Assembly (NCBI GenBank): GCA_029213305.1 | Contig: JARGPA010000013.1 | Span: 3,096 to 67,095 of the forward strand | Direction of reading: 5' to 3' | Source: Phycisphaerales bacterium | GTDB taxonomy: Bacteria > Planctomycetota > Phycisphaerae > Phycisphaerales > UBA1924 | DNA length: 64,000 nucleotides | Part shown: positions 26,004-37,320 of the stretch, piece by piece | Numbering within the stretch: the first letter of the stretch is position 1 | Layout of the letters: each line of letters opens with the position of its first letter | Notes under the pieces: model-generated | Told to the model about the DNA's origin: nothing | The model's database searches: none | Seen by the model: only the letters and a program-made list of their open reading frames with translations | Translations under genes and position numbers: made by a program

Positions 26004-26497
26004 GGCTAGTGAGTCAAAATATCTGGAGAGCGTTTCCTGAGTTGGATCAGTTTGACGATGATATTTGCTTACGATATCTGCAACGTGCTAGACAATCACG
26101 AGCAGGTCATCGTGCACGAAGAATGCTACTTGGATGGTGCTTACTACTTCTACTTGTGTATGTCGGTTCTATGTTCGCTCTTCCAAAGGCATTGTTGCTT
26201 GTTGAATCTGCAGGAATCGATGATCAAAGCTCAATCTTCACTTGGATTTTCATGACACTGTTTCTTGGACCGTTGTTTGTAGTTTTAGTCGTTGGGCTTC
26301 GTATCAGCGACAGACTAACTCGAAGTGTGCTGTTAAAGCAACTTAATAATGTTGTCTGTATTCGCTGTGAATATTCATTGATAGGGCTTGAAATTCATGA
26401 AATTGAATCTGGTATAAAAGTAGTCTGCCCTGAATGTGGGGAGAGCATGCTGCTTGTAGATATTGGTATTAGCGAGACTGATATAAACCCTGTCTAA
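26000..26497 (+). CDS. membrane protein with C-terminal zinc ribbon
   Basis: Starts with TTG overlapping the upstream stop, or GTG at 26009. Two membrane segments (about residues 42-68 and 83-103) precede a C-terminal zinc ribbon: CIRCEYSLIGL near residue 121 and CPECGES near 145, giving two CxxC pairs. The CxxCxYxLxGL...CPECG pattern is common in small planctomycete membrane proteins of unknown role. A second copy with the reverse order (ribbon first, membrane segment last) is at 59987-60436. The function is unknown; the ribbon suggests protein or nucleic acid contact in the cytoplasm. Confidence 0.68.
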   Translation: MRLVSQNIWRAFPELDQFDDDICLRYLQRARQSRAGHRARRMLLGWCLLLLLVYVGSMFALPKALLLVESAGIDDQSSIFTWIFMTLFLGPLFVVLVVGLRISDRLTRSVLLKQLNNVVCIRCEYSLIGLEIHEIESGIKVVCPECGESMLLVDIGISETDINPV

Positions 26498-26511
26498 TTT
26501 CTAAATCTTGA

Positions 26512-27873
26512 TCAGGTTTTCATCACTTTCAAATGCTTGTAACTTCCTCCAAGCACATCTCGACTCTTCGTGTCGAGCCAGTTATCGAGCACTTCTGCGT
26601 ACACACTGCGGAAGTCTGCGGTGTACTTCAGATCGCCGTTATCGAGATTCGTGAGTGACGGGTGTCGAGAGTGGAATCCGCCTTGGACCTTTGGTCCGAA
26701 CATAAACATCGGAGCTGCAGTCCCATGATCTGTCCCGTTAGATGCATTCTGTCCAACTCTTCGACCAAACTCACTGAAACACATCGTTGTGACTCTTGAG
26801 TCATTACCTTGTGCTTTGAGATCTCTTTGGAATGCTCTGATGGCGCTGGAGAGCTGTCCAAGTAATCGGGCGTGTGAACCAGGTTGGTTTGCGTGTGTGT
26901 CAAAGCTACCTATCGAAGCGTAGTACACTCGGGTCTTCAACCCTGCGCGGATCATTGATCCGATCATGCTGAGTTGTTGTGACAGTTTCGAACTTGGATA
27001 CTGAACTAATGGTTTCGCGGCAACTGCTTTACGGATTGTCTCAGATGACACTCTTGCATCCATCGCTGTCCGTAACAAGAACGCATTGTTCGAATCATGA
27101 TCGTGATCATGATCTGCTTGTTCATAAAGTGTGTTTGTGAGTTGCTCGTGATTGCTTGCGAGTTTTTCTGAGAACTCTTTTCCTGCCCATTCAAACATGT
27201 CGGGAGATTCAAAAGAGACAGGCATCATTGAGCGGCCTGTAAGCATTAACGGCGCTTCTCTTCCGATCGCAATCGGAGGTTCAGTGGAGTTCGAAGAATC
27301 ATCTTCTTTCGATCCATCGGGTCTACCGCTTTCACCTTTTCCGTATCCACAACATTGAGCATCAATGTATTTGCCGATCCAGCCATCTCCTGTGCCGTTG
27401 GTATCTGCGGTGTGCCAAATATCCATTGAAGTAAAGTGAGACCGATTCGGGTTCGGATAGCCGACACCTTGGATCACAGCGCACTGTCCTTCGTCGTACA
27501 ACTCGCGAAACCCTGTCAATGCTTTATTGAACGCGAGATCTGAGCTACCCTTCGATCCATTCTTGCTCAAAATATGAAGGTTGTCTGCTTTGAGACCAAT
27601 CCCAGGACGCAATCGGTAGTATGCATCATCTCTGTAGGGTACGACTGTGTTCAGGCCGTCGTTCCCGCCGGAGAGTTGAACAATGACAAGGATGTTGTCC
27701 TCGTTTACTCCTGCGATCGAAGAGAGTCCCGCTTCAGCTTTGGGCATTGCCCATGCAGAGGATTGGATAAACGCAGGGACTGTGAGCGCTGCAGAAGCAA
27801 GCAAAGTTGATGACTGGAGAAACGCTCGTCGTGTATACGCGTTTGCATTATCAGGATTGTTGTGTAGGTTCAT
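26512..27873 (-). CDS. DUF1501 protein, Tat-exported
   Basis: A twin-arginine signal (TRRAFLQSS with Arg15-Arg16, hydrophobic segment to about residue 42, AWA cleavage site) opens the protein. The body shows DUF1501 hallmarks: LVIVQLSGGNDGLNTVVPY-like sequence near residue 65, GRSMMPVSF, DTHANQPGSHARLLGQL near 325, CFSEFGRRVGQNASNGTDHGTAAPMF near 370. The fold is thought to be alkaline-phosphatase-like (sulfatase-related) but no reaction is proven. It follows a DUF1800 gene with a 76-base gap; this pair recurs across planctomycetes and some other bacteria and is usually thought to act together outside the cytoplasm. Confidence 0.93.
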   Translation of the reverse strand: MNLHNNPDNANAYTRRAFLQSSTLLASAALTVPAFIQSSAWAMPKAEAGLSSIAGVNEDNILVIVQLSGGNDGLNTVVPYRDDAYYRLRPGIGLKADNLHILSKNGSKGSSDLAFNKALTGFRELYDEGQCAVIQGVGYPNPNRSHFTSMDIWHTADTNGTGDGWIGKYIDAQCCGYGKGESGRPDGSKEDDSSNSTEPPIAIGREAPLMLTGRSMMPVSFESPDMFEWAGKEFSEKLASNHEQLTNTLYEQADHDHDHDSNNAFLLRTAMDARVSSETIRKAVAAKPLVQYPSSKLSQQLSMIGSMIRAGLKTRVYYASIGSFDTHANQPGSHARLLGQLSSAIRAFQRDLKAQGNDSRVTTMCFSEFGRRVGQNASNGTDHGTAAPMFMFGPKVQGGFHSRHPSLTNLDNGDLKYTADFRSVYAEVLDNWLDTKSRDVLGGSYKHLKVMKT

Positions 27874-27949
27874 CGGGAGAGCTCCATCGTTATGCTTGAT
27901 TGAGTCTGTGGGTTGTGAGTATCGAGTCGTTGGGAGATGAGTTGTTGAA

Positions 27950-29485
27950 TCAACATAACTGGTACTCAGGCATTGAAGTAATCAAAAGCAACATCGTCGT
28001 GATTCCCTTTGCGCTGTTTGGTTTATCAACCTTGTTCGCGGCATCAACAAGGATCTTTGCCGCACCCTCTGGTCTACTACCAAGTACAAGATCAAGCAGT
28101 TGGTTCGCAATCAACATCGGTGGGGGGTTGTTATCAAGTCGTGGATCGTTCATCGCCGCGACGAGATTCGTTGGATTGTACTTATTTCTATTCACATAAC
28201 TCTCGTTGATACGATGTCCTGTGAGCATATATGCAAGAGTGTTTTGTCTGACATACATAGTCGATGTGTTGATCCAGGAACGACCACCATCCCATCCTTT
28301 AACACTTGGAGGCAAGAAAATACTTTGCCCCATCATGTCCATAGCTTCAGTTAAATGCGGGATATGTCGTATAGGAACATTTAGAGTTCGTACTGCACCG
28401 ACGACAAGTTCTAGTGGGCTCTTGATTTTGTTACCCATAACAGACGCGTCATAAAAGTGCCGGCTGAGAAACAGACGCCGAAGAATCGGTTTCAATGCAT
28501 AGCGTTGATCTTGAAGCATAGAACTCATGTTTCGAACCACAGTTCGTTGTGGACCTGTCAGCTCTTTGACATCAGTTGGTATATCTGCGACAAAGAATTT
28601 ATAAATCTTTGCACAGATAAATGGAGCACATGCTGGGGAAAACAAGATCGCATTGACAAAGCCGTCAGCGTCGAAGTTGCCCGACATTCCAAGCACTTGT
28701 TTAGTGTTGTTGTCGTGACCATTCTTGTTAAAATAGAACGCGTCATCTCTGAATGTAAACCCAGTTAGCGCTTTGGCGCCGTCTTTGATGTCTCGTTCAC
28801 TGTAGTTGCCTTCGCCGAGTGAGAAGAGTTCCATGATTTCTCGAGCAAAGTTCTCGTTTGGGCTCGATTTTCGATTTTGATTGTTATTCAGGTATTTCAA
28901 CATCGCAGGGTCACGGATGATTGCTCGAAGAAGATCCGCAAAATTCCCTGCAGCATTTGCACGAAACATTCGATTCTGCGAGTACATGTGATACGAGTCT
29001 TCAGTTATTCGAAAACTTGTCGCAAAGTGTCCGTGCCAGAACAGAGTTAGCTTTTCTTGGAGAGGGCGCGGGGATTGGATCATCCGCGTGAACCACCATC
29101 GTTGAATCTCTCGCATCTGTGTACGATCAGCGCGTTGCGCTTTTTGACGCATTGTACGAAACTGAGCGAGCACATCCTCATCCTTAGATTGACGAGCACG
29201 CATGAGAGATTGTTGTTCTGCAGTCGTCCTGGGATGGATGATGTTGTGATCGAAAGCGTCTCGACGATCAGCATCTGCAGGGATCTCTTCGAAGTTGAGC
29301 AGATGATCTACTGCTGCTTCAGGTCCCCATTGTACGAGAGTCCGGATCTGTTCGTCTGTGCCTCCGAATCCCGCGCGTAACAATAAGTGTCTTGCTTGGG
29401 CATACCCGAAGTCTTCATCGCGGATTTTACTCAAAGAGGTTACAACTCGTCTTGGTTGAGTCGTAGTGGAGTTTGTTGTCGGCAT
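27950..29485 (-). CDS. DUF1800 protein
   Basis: Begins at 29485 with GGAGG five bases upstream. Family motifs are visible along its length: AQARHLLLRAGFGGTDEQI near residue 30, KLTLFWHGHFATS near 145, NENFAREIMELFSLGEGNYSERDIKDGAKALTGF near 207, KIYKFFV near 288, FLPPSVKGWDGGRSWINT near 390. DUF1800 proteins have no known activity. The genomic partner is the DUF1501 gene downstream. I see no obvious signal peptide, unlike its Tat-exported partner, which is a little odd if both work in the same compartment. Confidence 0.93.
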   Translation of the reverse strand: MPTTNSTTTQPRRVVTSLSKIRDEDFGYAQARHLLLRAGFGGTDEQIRTLVQWGPEAAVDHLLNFEEIPADADRRDAFDHNIIHPRTTAEQQSLMRARQSKDEDVLAQFRTMRQKAQRADRTQMREIQRWWFTRMIQSPRPLQEKLTLFWHGHFATSFRITEDSYHMYSQNRMFRANAAGNFADLLRAIIRDPAMLKYLNNNQNRKSSPNENFAREIMELFSLGEGNYSERDIKDGAKALTGFTFRDDAFYFNKNGHDNNTKQVLGMSGNFDADGFVNAILFSPACAPFICAKIYKFFVADIPTDVKELTGPQRTVVRNMSSMLQDQRYALKPILRRLFLSRHFYDASVMGNKIKSPLELVVGAVRTLNVPIRHIPHLTEAMDMMGQSIFLPPSVKGWDGGRSWINTSTMYVRQNTLAYMLTGHRINESYVNRNKYNPTNLVAAMNDPRLDNNPPPMLIANQLLDLVLGSRPEGAAKILVDAANKVDKPNSAKGITTMLLLITSMPEYQLC

Positions 29486-29602
29486 AGTTTCCTCCGCTCA
29501 TAGGGGTATGAGAACAGAACGCACTTTGAGTGCATCTATTGCACAAAAACCATGACGAATATCTCCGTGCATGGATTTGCATCGTGATTGAGCAGATTCA
29601 GG

Positions 29603-31000
29603 TTACCGGATCTTTGATCGTGTTGCGAGTTTAAATGACCAAACTAACGCGCCTGCAGCTGCCGCAAGCACGAGTGCGCCTGTGATATGATGGAGTGTCG
29701 TCACGAGTGCGGGGATAGTCTCAATCGGAGCTGCAGTATCCAAGTTCTCTGCAGTTGGAAGAGTAGGAGCGTCCTCCCCTTCCCATGCGAGTCCAAGAAC
29801 CGCAAATCCCAATGTAAACTGAAGAACAACTAAACCATGCAAGAGAGCGCCGTAGATTCGGATAGGTTTACCGGATTGGTGTGCTTTTCCAGTGCGGATA
29901 CAAACGGCGCCTCCGATGATGACAAGCATCATGGCAATGAATGCAAATCCCATATGTGCCATCATCGCGTGCGATGAGTTGAGATGTCGCGTAACAGCGC
30001 CGAGGATGAGTTGAACACAAAGAGCTAGGAATGCAAGCAAAAGCATCGTTCGTGCTTTTTTTGCAGCGTCATTAGTCTCTTGAGCAGGTTCTGACGCATT
30101 CCATTTTTCAGAAAGCATAATGGAAGTCACGCATGCAAGCGCGAGCACAAGCTGAGCAAAGATGCCGTGGATGATCGCGAAGAAAGTACTCTCTTCTGCA
30201 ACTCGAATAATTCCCATATATCCCTGGAGTGAAACTGCGATGAAGAGTATGACTGCTAAAAGCTTTGGTATCTTGCGTGGTTCGCTCATCAACACTCGAA
30301 CCATCAATACGAGTGTCGTCAATCCTGCGAGTGTTCCAAAGAGACGATGTGAATGCTCAAAGAAAATCCGAGGCTCAGCCATTAGTTTAATCGGGAATAA
30401 CACCGAAATAGCGCCATAGCTCGTCGTCGCGTCAGGGACTGCGAGTCCTGAATCTGTTGTTGTCACAATTCCGCCCACCGCAATTAATGGGAGATATGAA
30501 ATTGCAGTTGTGAACGCAAGTCTCGAAATCCAAGTCTTTGTTGTTGCAATGTTTGCAGCAGACGCGTTCTTGCGAATCAGTGCCGCGATCCCACCTATAA
30601 GGATGGATATCGCAAGTGATCCTAAAACGATCAGAATCGCGTTGGGGGCCAGTTCGTTGGCCTGTTCACTCATTTCTGCGGTCGAAGAGGGTTGTTCGAC
30701 GATATTGGATCCCAAAATCATCAAGTTGACAAGGCCTGCGATGAAACCAGCAAGACATCCAGACATGATTCGCTTCGAGGGTTCAATCTGTGGAATCCAT
30801 ACAAAGGTTACTAAGAACAGTGGGACTAAAAGAATGGGAATTGCGACCTGAGTAGCAACATGTACGCCCGGCATGTGCAGCGCCCACGCCAACATCCACA
30901 TAATAATCGCAGAAGTGAACCCGATGGTGATCGCAGATCCAATGGTACTCGTTGATAATGCACCTGAGGGTCTTGAATCTGAAAGTTCTTGATTAGACAT
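29603..31000 (-). CDS. ctaA: heme A synthase (CtaA/COX15 family)
   Basis: Oxidises heme O to heme A, the cofactor of the cytochrome oxidase encoded next door. Repeated membrane segments (about ten) carry the family histidines in EHSHRLFGTLAGL (near residue 217), ESTFFAIIHGIFAQL (near 280), NSSHAMMAHMGFAF (near 350) and TTLHHITGALVL (near 440). The GGIVTTTDSGLAVPD segment is the conserved loop near the first helix. A four-helix N-terminal extension precedes the usual CtaA core. The start at 31000 (MSNQELSDS) is preferred to 31120, which would add a non-membrane, Asn/Arg-rich stretch. The gene is divergent from actA by 236 bases, so a shared regulatory region is likely. Confidence 0.85.
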   Translation of the reverse strand: MSNQELSDSRPSGALSTSTIGSAITIGFTSAIIMWMLAWALHMPGVHVATQVAIPILLVPLFLVTFVWIPQIEPSKRIMSGCLAGFIAGLVNLMILGSNIVEQPSSTAEMSEQANELAPNAILIVLGSLAISILIGGIAALIRKNASAANIATTKTWISRLAFTTAISYLPLIAVGGIVTTTDSGLAVPDATTSYGAISVLFPIKLMAEPRIFFEHSHRLFGTLAGLTTLVLMVRVLMSEPRKIPKLLAVILFIAVSLQGYMGIIRVAEESTFFAIIHGIFAQLVLALACVTSIMLSEKWNASEPAQETNDAAKKARTMLLLAFLALCVQLILGAVTRHLNSSHAMMAHMGFAFIAMMLVIIGGAVCIRTGKAHQSGKPIRIYGALLHGLVVLQFTLGFAVLGLAWEGEDAPTLPTAENLDTAAPIETIPALVTTLHHITGALVLAAAAGALVWSFKLATRSKIR

Positions 31001-31236
31001 GGTTTGCGCTTTCGTTAGTGGTAACTGAAACTCAGTCGCAGTTAAAATTCTTGTGTGAGCGTTCTTGTCGTTCCTATTGTACGCGAAAACGAACAAAATT
31101 TCGGCCCAGCCGCACAACATCCTGTTGAAAAGGATGCTAGGCTTGGCTTACTTGTCAGCGTGTTTCGGATTCGATTCGCGCTATTTTGGTCTTTTGAGCT
31201 CATACGTGAGCGTTTCTCCATTGTGGAGTATTTGCA
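31001..31236. promoter_or_regulatory. divergent control region between ctaA and the act-cox operon
   Basis: The only spacer from which both the heme A synthase gene and the long respiratory operon can be read. It contains one short hairpin (CATCCT/AGGATG around 31121-31139). No convincing -35/-10 pair or known operator was seen. Confidence 0.45.
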
Positions 31237-32004
31237 TTGAAACCAATCTTCCCAAAGTGGATGAATGCCCTCCCAACGATTCTGTTCTTCGTTGTCAACG
31301 GCGGTGTTGTCCTAGCGATTGCCGGTTTCTGGTATTACGCGACCCCAAAGTTTTGGGAAGTCGGGTACATGCCTACTCAGCCTGGTTCTGGGTTTAATCA
31401 TCAGATTCATGCTGGTAAACTCGGTATCGACTGTCGTTACTGTCATACCCATGTTGAAGAATCCTGGCACGCAAATGTTCCAGCAGTATCAACCTGTATG
31501 GGATGTCATGCTGAGAACAAGATCAATGTTGATGTCGCAAGCGCTACTGATGAGAAGGTTCAGTTCATCCGTGATGCTTACGAGCAGGATGTCGCAATCG
31601 AATGGCGCAATATTCATGTTGTGCCTGACTATGCAACATTCCCTCACAACGCACATGTCAACGCAGGCGTGAGTTGTTTCTCATGTCACGGCCAGATCCA
31701 AGGGATGCCTGTTGTAGTCCAACAAGAATCACTCTCAATGGGATGGTGTCTTGATTGTCATCGCAATCCGGAAGAGAACCTAGTGCCAAAGGACAAGGTG
31801 ACTGATCTGTACTGGGTACAAACTCAGTGGTTCAATAAGATTGCGCTCGATGAAAACAACGAGATCATCAAAGACATGCACGGCAATGTCGTCCTTGATT
31901 CTGTGTCAACATCAGATCGTCAACACAACGGGTTGACCCCTGACCAGTTGGTTGACACGCTTAAGCGCAACCCGCCTCAGCATTGTGCCGCTTGTCACTA
32001 CTGA
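31237..32004 (+). CDS. actA: alternative complex III subunit ActA, pentaheme cytochrome c
   Basis: Electron-carrying subunit of the quinol:electron-acceptor oxidoreductase. One membrane anchor (residues about 11-34) precedes five CxxCH heme sites at Cys66, Cys87, Cys147, Cys171 and Cys250, the number expected for ActA. The start is a TTG with GGAG eight bases upstream; the next ATG (31261) would remove part of the positively charged start. It is the first gene of the operon, 80 bases before actB. Confidence 0.94.
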   Translation: MKPIFPKWMNALPTILFFVVNGGVVLAIAGFWYYATPKFWEVGYMPTQPGSGFNHQIHAGKLGIDCRYCHTHVEESWHANVPAVSTCMGCHAENKINVDVASATDEKVQFIRDAYEQDVAIEWRNIHVVPDYATFPHNAHVNAGVSCFSCHGQIQGMPVVVQQESLSMGWCLDCHRNPEENLVPKDKVTDLYWVQTQWFNKIALDENNEIIKDMHGNVVLDSVSTSDRQHNGLTPDQLVDTLKRNPPQHCAACHY

Positions 32005-32084
32005 TCGTAAGTTCTCCCTTGCGGCCTTGTTCAAGATAAAGACTGACCTAACTCACCGACTTTGGTGATCAAAGAGATGAAACC

Positions 32085-35000
32085 ATGAGCAACCTCGATC
32101 AATGTCCTTCGACGAAGGAAACAACCGAGATCCCAACGAATGCCCCTGAGCTTGGAAAAGTAAGTGGCAAAAAGTACTGGCGTTCATTAGATGAATACAC
32201 CGGTACAGGCGAGTTCAAAGAGTTCGTAGAGAAAGAGTTCCCATCAGGCGCGTCCATGATGGCAGAACCGACTCGACGCAACTTCGTCAAAATTATGGGT
32301 GCAGGGTTCGCGATTGCAGGTGCTGCTACGATTCCAGGTTGTCGTCGTCCTGATCGCAAAATTCTTCCATACTCAAAGAATGTCCCTGAAGATGTCATCC
32401 CAGGGAAAGCATTGTTCTACACAACTGCACTTGCACTTCCAGGTGGAGGCGTAGAAGGTCTTCTCGTCGAATCACATACCGGCCGTCCTACTAAGATTGA
32501 AGGGAATCCTCTTCACTCAAATAACCAAGGGAAGACCAGTGCATTTGCTCAAGCAAGTGTCCTCGGGCTCTACGACCCTGATCGTCTCAAGTTCCCAGTC
32601 TACAACAACCCAACTCGCGGTAAACTCGACGCAACATGGGACGACTTTAGCAAGTGGCAACAATCCCACTTCGAAAAGTTTGATGCAAACAATGGTGCAG
32701 GACTCGCATTCATTGTTGATAAGAAATCAAGCCCATCGCGCCAACGGATGATCAACCTAGTGAAATCACGCTGGTCAAGTGCACAGGTAGTGTACTGGAA
32801 TCCCGCAGAATCACGCGGCGCGATCGAAGGTTCAACCATCGCGTTTGGCGCTCCGCATTCAGTAAGTTACGACTTTGCAGACGCACAAAGAGTCGTCTCG
32901 ATCGCTGCGGACTTCATGAACGATGGCGCAGAAGCGTTGAAGAACTCAAGAACATTCGCATCAACACGTAAAGTGATCAAAGGCGGAGACCCAATGTCTC
33001 GTCTTTATGCGATCGAATCGAAACCAACAGCAGTTGGTTCTCTCGCGGATCATCGTTTCAGAGTATCGCCTTCAGAGTTGCACAACTTCACTGTCGCACT
33101 CGCAAAGGAAGTGTTCGCACTTACCGGGGTGAATGCATCAGGTCTTGAGCAAGCTTCAGTCACCGGGATGACTCACAAAGACATCGTTGAGATCGCGAAG
33201 GATTTGGTTGAACATCGCGGCCACTCAGTCGTTGTACCTAGTGATGATTTGAATGCTGAAGACTGGGCATTGTGCATGGCAATGAACTCATCGCTCAATG
33301 CGATGGGAAACCAGGTAATGGTTTACCGGATGGCATCTGAACTTGCAGGAAATGCGAACGAGCAACTCGCCGCATTGACCGCAGATCTCAATGCAGGGCG
33401 CGTCGACACACTTGTGACTATCGATTGTAACCCAGTTTACGACGCTCCTGGTTCGTTGAAATTTGCAGACGCGTTTGCAAAAGCGAATACGACCATCACA
33501 CTCTGTGTTGGAATGTCAGAAACTGAGCATGTTTCTACATGGTCACTCAACGGCACTCACTACCTCGAATCTTGGGGTGATGTCACAACAATGGATGGTT
33601 CGATCTCGATCGTCCAACCGATGATTGCACCGCTCTATGAACCTTCTCTTTCAGATATTGAGTTGCTTGCTCTGTTTGCAGGGAAAGACGATCACGCTGA
33701 AGGATACTCGATCGTTCGCGACTCGTGGGCTCAAATGGGCAATGGTTCTGTCGGCGGTTCAGCATTTGAAAAATCATGGAAGAGCGCGTTGCACAACGGC
33801 GTTCAATCCGGAACAGATTCACAAGCCTCAGGCGATATAAAAATGTCGACTGTGTTGATGGCCGCCGCTCGTGCTGGTATCAATGTCGCACCGGGTGAAG
33901 GCTCGATGGATGTGCTTTTCTATACATCAAACAACAACAACGGACAGTGCGCAAACAACGGTTGGCTCCAAGAGCTTCCTGAGTTCGGTCCATCGGTTGT
34001 TTGGGACAACCCGATCTTGATGAGCCCGAACACTGCAAAATCACTTGGTGTTCTTCCAGAGCATTCATGGCAAGACGAGTTCAATCCATACACCAAGCAG
34101 CAAATGCCCCAAGCGCAGAAGATCACGATTAAGTTGAACGGCCAAGAGATGACTGGCGCCGCTTGGATCTTGCCTGGTATGGCAGACAACACACTCGGTA
34201 TCAAACTCGGGTACGGCCGCGAAATCGTCGGTAAAGTAGGCTACAGCGTTGGACACAACACCTACGCGATCAAACCAGCAACGGGGGGAATGATCACCCG
34301 AGGCGCATCAATTCAAAAAGCTGGTGGGACTTACACCATCGCTTCTACTCAGAATCACTGGTCCCTCGAAGGCCGACACTCACTCGTCCGTGCAATGGAC
34401 AAAACATGGTGGGACAAGTACGGTGATGACGAGCACTTAATCAAAGACGCAATCTACGGGAACGATAGTTCAAATCTCAATGCTGCAGAGATGCTTGGAG
34501 AACTGAGTCACACGCCTCCAAATATCAGCATCTACGACAACCCACTCAACGATTCAAATCGTGATCCTGATCCAAGCAAGTTGCATACGAATGACGCGTT
34601 AAACCGTGAAGTTCCTCCACGTTATTCACAAGGCCCGCAATGGGGGATGTCGATCGACATGAACTCATGTATGGGATGTAATGTCTGTACTGTTGCATGT
34701 CAAAGCGAAAACAACATCCCGATCGTTGGTAAGAGTGAAGTTGCCAAGGGCCGCGAGATGCAATGGATTCGTATGGATCGCTACTTCGTAGGCGATGATC
34801 TGAACAACCCAGATGAGATGTTGGTCCAACCTGTTGCATGTGTGCATTGTGAAAACGCACCTTGTGAAACAGTTTGTCCTGTGAACGCAACAGTTCACGG
34901 CGATGAAGGCACCAACGATATGGCTTACAACCGATGTATCGGTACACGCTACTGTGCGAACAACTGCCCTTACAAAGTGCGTCGATTCAACTTCTTTGAT

Positions 35001-35663
35001 TACGCACCTGTAAAGTTCAACGGCGGACTGAATCCAAACTACACAACAGTAAAAGCGGATGAAGTGTTCGAGAAGACAGTCGCTAAAGATCGGACATTCA
35101 ACCAGAACTTCATTCCACCGAGATTACGTAAGAAGCTTGATGAGATCAGCAAGATGCAGTTCAACCCAGATGTCACGGTTCGCAGCCGTGGTGTAATGGA
35201 GAAGTGTACTTACTGTATCCAACGAGTAAACCAAGCTCGTCAGGATGTCAAAATCCAAGGTATCTGGAACGACGAGAATCAAGTCGGACCAATCCCAGAC
35301 GGATTCTTCAACACCGCATGTCAGCAAGCATGCCCGAGTGATGCGATCAGCTTTGGTGACATCCTCGATCCGGAATCACGTGTTTCCAAAGAACGTGATT
35401 CAGGACGGAGCTACTTGCTCTTGGGTTATCTCAACACTCGTCCACGCACGACTTACATGATGCGTGTACGGAACCCGAATCCTTCGATTCGCGCTATCGA
35501 ACATGATCCATTCGATCATGGTGGACACGGCGGTTCCGAAGGCGGTCACGAATCAGAACATAATGAAGGACACGACGGCGGACACGCTTCGTCGGCGTTC
35601 ATTGATCGTACGAAGAAGTTCATCGATCAAGGGTATTCCATGAGTCTGAAGGTGCTCTCATGA
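32085..35663 (+). CDS. actB: alternative complex III subunit ActB, molybdopterin-enzyme-like domain fused to iron-sulfur domain
   Basis: Peripheral subunit of alternative complex III. A twin-arginine motif (Arg64-Arg65 in [11 protein letters not shown]) and a Cys at 86 after the hydrophobic stretch suggest Tat export, possibly with lipidation. Residues about 90-830 resemble molybdopterin oxidoreductases, although ActB is known to lack the cofactor. Residues about 860-1120 hold four cysteine clusters ([37 protein letters not shown], and CTYC with ACQQACP) that would bind three [4Fe-4S] and one [3Fe-4S] centre in the family. A His/Gly-rich tail ([14 protein letters not shown]) precedes the last helix-like segment. 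Length 1192 is in the usual range for the fused form. Confidence 0.95.
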   Translation: MSNLDQCPSTKETTEIPTNAPELGKVSGKKYWRSLDEYTGTGEFKEFVEKEFPSGASMMAEPTRRNFVKIMGAGFAIAGAATIPGCRRPDRKILPYSKNVPEDVIPGKALFYTTALALPGGGVEGLLVESHTGRPTKIEGNPLHSNNQGKTSAFAQASVLGLYDPDRLKFPVYNNPTRGKLDATWDDFSKWQQSHFEKFDANNGAGLAFIVDKKSSPSRQRMINLVKSRWSSAQVVYWNPAESRGAIEGSTIAFGAPHSVSYDFADAQRVVSIAADFMNDGAEALKNSRTFASTRKVIKGGDPMSRLYAIESKPTAVGSLADHRFRVSPSELHNFTVALAKEVFALTGVNASGLEQASVTGMTHKDIVEIAKDLVEHRGHSVVVPSDDLNAEDWALCMAMNSSLNAMGNQVMVYRMASELAGNANEQLAALTADLNAGRVDTLVTIDCNPVYDAPGSLKFADAFAKANTTITLCVGMSETEHVSTWSLNGTHYLESWGDVTTMDGSISIVQPMIAPLYEPSLSDIELLALFAGKDDHAEGYSIVRDSWAQMGNGSVGGSAFEKSWKSALHNGVQSGTDSQASGDIKMSTVLMAAARAGINVAPGEGSMDVLFYTSNNNNGQCANNGWLQELPEFGPSVVWDNPILMSPNTAKSLGVLPEHSWQDEFNPYTKQQMPQAQKITIKLNGQEMTGAAWILPGMADNTLGIKLGYGREIVGKVGYSVGHNTYAIKPATGGMITRGASIQKAGGTYTIASTQNHWSLEGRHSLVRAMDKTWWDKYGDDEHLIKDAIYGNDSSNLNAAEMLGELSHTPPNISIYDNPLNDSNRDPDPSKLHTNDALNREVPPRYSQGPQWGMSIDMNSCMGCNVCTVACQSENNIPIVGKSEVAKGREMQWIRMDRYFVGDDLNNPDEMLVQPVACVHCENAPCETVCPVNATVHGDEGTNDMAYNRCIGTRYCANNCPYKVRRFNFFDYAPVKFNGGLNPNYTTVKADEVFEKTVAKDRTFNQNFIPPRLRKKLDEISKMQFNPDVTVRSRGVMEKCTYCIQRVNQARQDVKIQGIWNDENQVGPIPDGFFNTACQQACPSDAISFGDILDPESRVSKERDSGRSYLLLGYLNTRPRTTYMMRVRNPNPSIRAIEHDPFDHGGHGGSEGGHESEHNEGHDGGHASSAFIDRTKKFIDQGYSMSLKVLS

Positions 35664-35724
35664 GTAGTTACCTCTATCAGAGCTCGACGGAGTTGACGCT
35701 TCAATCAGCGGAGTTGATAAAGCA

Positions 35725-37302
35725 ATGAGTGATATGCATCCAGACCAGACTATCGCACTCCAGGCCTCGGGCACCGCTTCGGTGCAACCGGTTCCTCGAC
35801 ATCAACCGATCATCCCCGGGACACATGACGACGGGACGCTTGTCGAAGACCCAGGTCTTCGCGCTCCACTCGTCCTCGGCGAACGATCGTTCAATGATGT
35901 GACGAACACCGTGTGTGGATATGCAGAAGCGCCAATGCCAAAGATTTGGTTAACCGCTTTTACAATTACCTCGTCAATTGCCGCGATCGCGACAGGAATG
36001 ATCCTTTACCTGATCATCACAGGTGTTGGGGTTTGGGGTCTCAACAACCAGGTTGACTGGGCATGGGACATCACCAACTTCGTGTTCTGGATCGGTATCG
36101 GTCACGCAGGTACGCTAATCTCTGCGATTCTCTGTCTGCTCAAACAGAACTGGAGAACCGCTGTGAACCGTGCGGCGGAAGCAATGACGATCTTCGCGGT
36201 TATCTGTGCTGGGATCTTCCCAGGGATCCACGTGGGTCGTGTCTGGTTCGCTTGGTTCCTTGCTCCAGTTCCTAACTCAAATGGGATTTGGCCTAACTTC
36301 CGATCACCACTCCTCTGGGATGTGTTCGCGGTTTCAACCTACGCGACGGTTTCGTTGCTCTTCTGGTACATGGGAATGATCCCCGACCTTGCAACATTGC
36401 GAGATCGTGCTGCAATCCGTTTGCATAAAGGTGTATCACGCGGATTCAAAATGCCAATGCCGCTCGGTGATGGGCTCGCTCTTCACTTCATGCCAAAGCC
36501 TGATCAAATCAGAGTCCTCGTCTACGGCGTCATGTCCCTCGGTTGGAGATTCTCTTCGCGTCACTGGCATCGCTATGAAAAAGCGTACCTCATGCTCGCG
36601 GGTATCTCGACTCCACTTGTTCTCTCAGTTCACTCGATCGTTTCGTTCGACTTTGCGACTTCGGTGATCCCCGGTTGGCACACAACCATCTTCCCGCCTT
36701 ACTTCGTTGCAGGTGCGGTCTTCGGTGGTTTCGCAATGGTGCTCTGGCTCATGATTCCACTTCGCATGTTCCTTCCGAACTTCTCTGACTTGCTCACGCT
36801 TCGTCACCTTGAGAATATGGCCAAGATCATCTTGCTCACAGGAACAATGGTTGGGTTTGCATATGCGATGGAGTTCTTCATCGCTTGGTATGGTGCAAAC
36901 GAATACGAGTTCTCAGTCTTTGCGAACAATCGTGTGAACCCAGCAAAGGCACCATACTGGTGGGCCTACTGGACAATGATTACATGTAATGTCGCGTTCC
37001 CTCAGTTGTTCTGGTTCCGTCGATTCCGTCAGAGTCCGCTCGTGATCTGGATCGTCGCATCTGCTGTGACAGTTGGGATGTGGTTCGAACGATTCGTGAT
37101 TATCGTGACTTCGATTCACCGTGCGTTTTTACCAGGTGAATGGCACATGTTCTTCCCGACCTATGTAGATATTCTCACCTTCGTCGGTTCTTGCGGGATC
37201 TTCATGACTCTGTTCTTGTTGTTCCTCAAGTTCCTCCCAACATTCGCGTTGTCCGAACTCAAGATTGTGATGCCACAATCGCATACGGATGACCACCACT
37301 AA
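35725..37302 (+). CDS. actC: alternative complex III subunit ActC, NrfD/PsrC-like membrane protein
   Basis: Quinol-binding integral membrane subunit. About ten membrane segments occur, starting near residue 78 after a 75-residue cytoplasmic N-terminus. NrfD-family sequence such as [21 protein letters not shown] (near 125) and [29 protein letters not shown] (near 300) is clear. The Phe-Ala, His and Asp residues in that second region fit the quinol pocket of ActC. GGAG lies 11 bases upstream of the ATG. The gene lies between actB and actD in the standard order. Confidence 0.94.
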   Translation: MSDMHPDQTIALQASGTASVQPVPRHQPIIPGTHDDGTLVEDPGLRAPLVLGERSFNDVTNTVCGYAEAPMPKIWLTAFTITSSIAAIATGMILYLIITGVGVWGLNNQVDWAWDITNFVFWIGIGHAGTLISAILCLLKQNWRTAVNRAAEAMTIFAVICAGIFPGIHVGRVWFAWFLAPVPNSNGIWPNFRSPLLWDVFAVSTYATVSLLFWYMGMIPDLATLRDRAAIRLHKGVSRGFKMPMPLGDGLALHFMPKPDQIRVLVYGVMSLGWRFSSRHWHRYEKAYLMLAGISTPLVLSVHSIVSFDFATSVIPGWHTTIFPPYFVAGAVFGGFAMVLWLMIPLRMFLPNFSDLLTLRHLENMAKIILLTGTMVGFAYAMEFFIAWYGANEYEFSVFANNRVNPAKAPYWWAYWTMITCNVAFPQLFWFRRFRQSPLVIWIVASAVTVGMWFERFVIIVTSIHRAFLPGEWHMFFPTYVDILTFVGSCGIFMTLFLLFLKFLPTFALSELKIVMPQSHTDDHH

Positions 37303-37320
37303 GAAAGGGGAAATGAGCCG